In this document: positions 60,126-64,000 of the stretch, piece after piece
Layout of the letters: the number at the start of each line of letters is the position of its first letter
How positions within the stretch are numbered: the stretch's first letter is position 1
Assembly: GCF_022539595.1 (NCBI RefSeq)
Contig: NC_072781.1
Coordinates: 6,665,131-6,729,130, forward strand
DNA length: 64,000 nt
Reading direction: 5' to 3'
From: Amphiprion ocellaris
Taxonomy: Eukaryota; Chordata; Actinopteri; Pomacentridae
Program-made: the position numbers and the translations under genes
Notes under the pieces: generated by a model
Databases searched by the model: none
What the model saw: the letters and a program-made list of their open reading frames with translations, nothing else
Told to the model about the DNA's origin: nothing

Positions 60126-61414
60126 ACTGTTTGGGGTTTACACGATTACGGCACTAACTATCAACCACAGCAACCCATAAGTCATTTCCTCCTCTCTCCT
60201 ATCTGTCTGCTGTTGACTCTCTAACGAAGTCATACAAATACCTCCTAAATATACAGTGAAAATACAGCAGTTTAGCATGATTATGATGCCAGAAAAAAAA
60301 GCTGATTAATTGTTCAAGATTTAAAAAATTCCTCCTCCAGACCACAAGGAGGTACTCAGTAAATATCATAGCTTGCCATTAGGTTTAGATGCTTTATTTA
60401 GACCTTAATTTTGCTTCAAAGTTTTCTGAAATATCCATTCTCTGAACTGTAAAAGAATCACAGATATGTTTGAAGAGAACCCACTAGTAGTTGAGATATT
60501 TTTGATATTAGCTCATCAAGCTGCAACCCGATTCACTGGAAGATCTCAAAGGAAACATGATCATCCGTTTCCGAAGAACTGTCAAGCATGAAAAATCTGA
60601 AATTTGGCCAACAAAAAGTCCTGTGTCCCTTTTGCAGTTTTCTGTTGTCGTCCACGAGCTAATCGGCATTAGCCTGATTAGCCGGCATCTACGTTGGACC
60701 CACAGCTATTAGACTAAGTAGTGTTCTAGTGTCCATACATCTGTGTGTGTGGTTGTTTGTGTATCTGTGTGTGGTGCGCTGGCTAATGGAATCTCATTGA
60801 TTTGCTCCATTAACTCATTTTATTTCTTAGATTTTTTTTTCTTCTCTCCCTCGACACAATTCATTTAGACGCAGAAAGATCTGGTTGGAGGCACACGTCA
60901 GCCTGGTAAAGACTGAGCGACTGCCTAATGGCTGCAGTCACTGTGACTGCTAATACTTATTTGTTAAATGGATGGGATAATGAAATATGGCTTCAGATGA
61001 CAGAATCTGTGATACTTCTTTCAGATGACCCCATTGTTTTTCTCAGAAAATGAGGGATTACAGGAAAATCTATGAATGGTTAGATTAATTATTCTATACA
61101 AACCAATTCAACTCAGCAAACAGACATATCAATATTCCGATCGGGTTGCTCCTCTATCCACTAATGCTCCTCTGGCTTAGGTCCAGGCTAAAGAGGGAAA
61201 CACTTCCACTGCAGTGTATGAAGCCTTATGCCTGACGTCAGTCTGTTTATGGCTTCTGTGCTGTAAAAAGCCTTTTTATTTACAATGTGATATTCCTGTG
61301 CTTTATACAAAATTGCTCCTAAAGTCCGGTTAACTTTGTGTTACAATAGGTCACTCTCAAATATGAACAGGAAATCTTTGTTCATTGTGTTTTTATTGTG
61401 AGTGTGGCTGTAAT

Positions 61415-62381
61415 CAGTCCCTCCAGGAATTTGCAATGATGTGATCGCAACAATTCACACAATTTCAACCAATCTGCGTGAATTCTGTGTGACCTTGCAA
61501 TTTTGTCCAATCACCGCGACTTTTCTGCAACTTTGGCCAGCCTCCCATGAGTTCCACCAATTATAGCAGTCCCCAGCGCAAATGTAATGCGCATACGACA
61601 CCGAATTCACTTCCTTCTTTATGGTTTGAAGATCCAGACATGTCCGATTCTAATGTCTCTCATTTACCAACAAAAATTATTGCTAAAGACCATGCAAAAC
61701 AATTCCCCGATGTTCTTCATGAAAGCGGAGGTAAACTGTTTTGCACCCGTGCAATATTGTGGTGGAATACAAACGAAAATCACCGATTGGCAAACATTTT
61801 TCTACCACAAAACGAGTGGACCACAGACCAGACAAATCACCGTGATGGAAGCTGTTGCATCCAGATCTGTTGCGAGAACTGAAAGAATGAAGGCAAGTTA
61901 GATTAATTCATTGACATGACAAGTCATGAGCATGTGTGTGTGTGTGTGTGTGTGTGTGTGAACATGTGTGTGCCAGGATGTGAAATTAAATTTTTAAACC
62001 ACTAACAGATATGTCCAAATATGATTCATTCAATCGTAAATGATCATTTTGGGCCTTAAATCTACCAACCACTTAATGTTAAACCAGTATCTGGCAGCTG
62101 CTAATTTCCCATCGTGGTGTGCCAGCTTGTGTAAAGGGGTTAAAGCGTGTTAAAGAATTAGTTTAGGAATAAATATTGTCAGTTAAAATGTTGAAACATG
62201 TTTTAAAAGCTGAAAAATTGCAACTTTTTAGCAATTATCACCGTCTCCTGCAACTTCATTGCAACAAATACGCTTAAAACATCGCGACTTACATTGCAAT
62301 TTTTTAGAAAAGCTGCTGCGAATTCAGCCATTTTAGGCCGCAACAATCTCGAAAAAAACCTGCAAAATCCCGGAGGGACTG
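61415..62381 (+). mobile_element. hAT-type element with BED-finger remnant, copy 2
   Basis: Ends CAGTCCCTCCAGGAATTTGC and, read inward, CAGTCCCTCCGGGATTTTGC (18 of 20 identical). Flanked by a perfect 6-bp duplication TGTAAT at 61409-61414 and 62382-62387. 967 bp; collinear with copy 1, including the GT repeat (61934-61960) and the frameshifted finger (FPDVLHESGGKLFCT). Confidence 0.88.
61640..61880 (+). pseudogene. BED zinc-finger fragment, frameshifted (copy 2)
   Basis: Open further than copy 1 through AKDHAKQFPDVLHESGGKLF but shifts at the same 2-nt excess after LFCT, and the region of the finger's His ligands carries an additional deletion relative to copy 1. Non-functional. Confidence 0.7.
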
Positions 62382-63529
62382 TGTAATGGACTGTATGGCA
62401 TGTTGTGTTTGTGTTCAGAAATATAAGTTCAGGGAGAAATCCATTCATAAAAAACACTGTTTAAGTGATGCTATTACAATCACAGTTTTCAAAATGTCAG
62501 TCTAGACTTTTCATTTTGTCTTTCTTTCTCCTTTCTGTCTTCTGTGTATTTATTTACTACTCATGGATGTGCAAATTGTGTATTTGAGTTTTACCTCCTG
62601 TGTATTTGTGCAGTCTATCTACTTTTCAGGTCCTCACATCTGTTTGGGGACACCTGGAAGCTGCTTGATGCCCTCCCAGATCATTTTCTTCATGTGTTTA
62701 CAATCTATAATTTTCTAATTTTGATTTTTTGCCCCATAAATTTGCTATTTTGTTTTTATTACATGTCTCTCTGTCCTTCCTCAGCCGCTCTTCCTGAGGG
62801 TTTTTGGAGTATTTTCCCTTATTTGAGGCAGAATTTTGACTTTATGTCTTCATCCTGTGTACTGTTTTCTAATAAATTTGTCAGCCAAGTGACATCTTGT
62901 TTATTCTCCAGGGATGCCACAATACACAGCTCAACTGAGCTGCTTTTCACCAACTGATAACAAAGCCGAAGGCAGGAAAACCCACAAACAGGCAACAACT
63001 GAAGTCGACTACAGAAAAAGTTCTGGCAAAGCATCTCAGCAGAGGAAACTCAGCATTTGGTTCATGAGTCCATGAGTCCCACACTTCAGGCAATCATCGC
63101 CTGCAAAGGATTTGCATCCAAGGATTAAAAATAATCCTTATTTTTATACTTATGTTAGGTCGTCCAATTTCTTTGGAGTCTGTGAGAATTGAGGAACTGT
63201 GTAAAAACATGGCTGTAATTCCTAACCGGTTAATGCAATATTTTTGTTAAACCCCTTGAATTAAAGCTGAAAGTCTTCACAAAAATTACAGTTTGTATCA
63301 TTTTAAATCCACTGTGGAAGTGTACAGAGGCAGAATTATGACCGTTGTGTCACTGTACAAATACTTCCAGATTCCACAGTATATGTGTGTGTGTGGCCTC
63401 CTTCTTTCTAAGTACTATTTTGGGTTCGAGAACCCAGTCCTCATTGTTTAGGGTAGAACTGGATCCTAGAATACCTATAAAATATGAAATACCTTTGACA
63501 TTTTAATTAATTTGACAATACTTTTAAAA

Positions 63530-63632
63530 CTTTTTCTGTTCTCTGTTGTCTCGATTGTCTATGTTAACATGCTGCTGTTACAAATTAATTTCCTATTAAG
63601 AACCAATAAAGTATATATTCTATTCTATTCTT
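63530..63632 (+). mobile_element. Possible retroposon 3' tail with (ATTCT)3
   Basis: AAGAACCAATAAAGTATATA followed by three ATTCT units, the same layout as the retroposon end at 33020-33275. The body upstream is not recognisable. Confidence 0.4.
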
Positions 63633-64000
63633 TGTAGAAATCTGTGCTCACTTTGACATGAAAGAGTTTTTTTTTTTTTTTTAATCTCGTCAAAAAAGCT
63701 GATTTGTGTTGAAAATATTGAGTGCAGTAAAAAGGAAACACTACAAAAAGGAATAGTCACTTGACTTCATGATGTAGTTTAAAAAGTTGGTCGTGACACA
63801 AACAATCTCTCCTACCCAAAACCCACTTAGTCACTTAGAACTTGGTCCTACTTTCAACCAACAAAACTCTCCCTGTGACAGCACTGATATGTCTGAGGAA
63901 CTAGGACACTGTTTCCGGAAAGACGTGTTGATGTTGAATTTTTAATGCCATGTTTCATCGCTTTAGCGAAATTCCAGTCACCTCCGTCGAGGGAGCAGAA

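Larger units (their letters stand above)
58732..64000 (-). other. pgbd5 intron, open to the right
   Basis: Contains repeat B copy 2, BED-finger element copy 2 (61415-62381) and a possible retroposon tail at about 63530-63632. I looked for the next upstream pgbd5 exon and did not find it. A 137-codon frame at 62544-62957 has low-complexity hydrophobic content and no family match. Confidence 0.65.

Noticed and set aside
62544..62957. 137-codon hydrophobic open frame in the pgbd5 intron.
   Set aside because: Low-complexity Phe/Leu/Cys content from T-rich DNA; no recognisable membrane protein family, promoter or conserved motif.
63955..64000. Possible pgbd5 upstream exon on the minus strand ending at a gtgact donor (..FCSLDG).
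   Set aside because: The preceding PGBD5 exon should end ..STGFIIQ in phase 0; this does not match and is cut by the window edge.

Overview
The window is animal nuclear DNA, almost certainly from a spiny-rayed (percomorph) teleost fish. Genes are split by GT-AG introns, long CA/GT, TTATC and ATCT microsatellites are frequent, and many interspersed repeats look like common fish families. Three protein-coding genes are recognisable by protein sequence. No prokaryotic features were seen.

Layout. (1) 378-15074, plus strand: the 3' part of pibf1 (progesterone-induced blocking factor 1), a coiled-coil protein of centriolar satellites and cilia. Fourteen exons join in frame to 534 codons plus a stop; the 5' exons lie left of the window. 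(2) 17377-24754, plus strand: complete klf5 (Kruppel-like factor 5). Four coding exons give 508 residues with the family's phosphodegron, PY motif and three C-terminal C2H2 fingers, and a 3' UTR reaches about 26.7 kb. pibf1-klf5 is the same linkage as on human chromosome 13q22. (3) 26.7-50.3 kb: no gene recognised. This stretch holds an internally deleted ZMYM1-like hAT transposon, a TTAA-flanked piggyBac-type miniature element, a copy of a 0.73-kb MITE family, retroposon tails, a long inverted repeat and the longest microsatellites. (4) 50272-58731, minus strand: the last four coding exons of pgbd5, a domesticated piggyBac transposase (224 codons plus stop). Its upstream exons lie beyond 64 kb. 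Its introns hold a second MITE copy, two copies of a hAT-type element carrying a frameshifted BED-finger fragment, a SINE with a 14-bp target duplication, a hAT-like repeat and a minisatellite with higher-order structure.

How they relate. klf5 and pgbd5 are convergent across about 24 kb of repeat-rich DNA. The three genes share no obvious pathway (ciliary scaffold, transcription factor, neuronal domesticated transposase). pibf1-klf5 is conserved linkage, while klf5 next to pgbd5 is not the human arrangement.

Most unusual observations: the three-copy MITE family with 4-bp target duplications; the two BED-finger elements sharing one frameshift and having 6-bp duplications; the 13-unit minisatellite with a ~333-bp higher-order period; three Pumilio-type sites in the klf5 3' UTR; and a hammerhead-reminiscent fold at 41.8 kb. 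I found no clear new protein-coding system. Repeat family names are from recognition, not database search.
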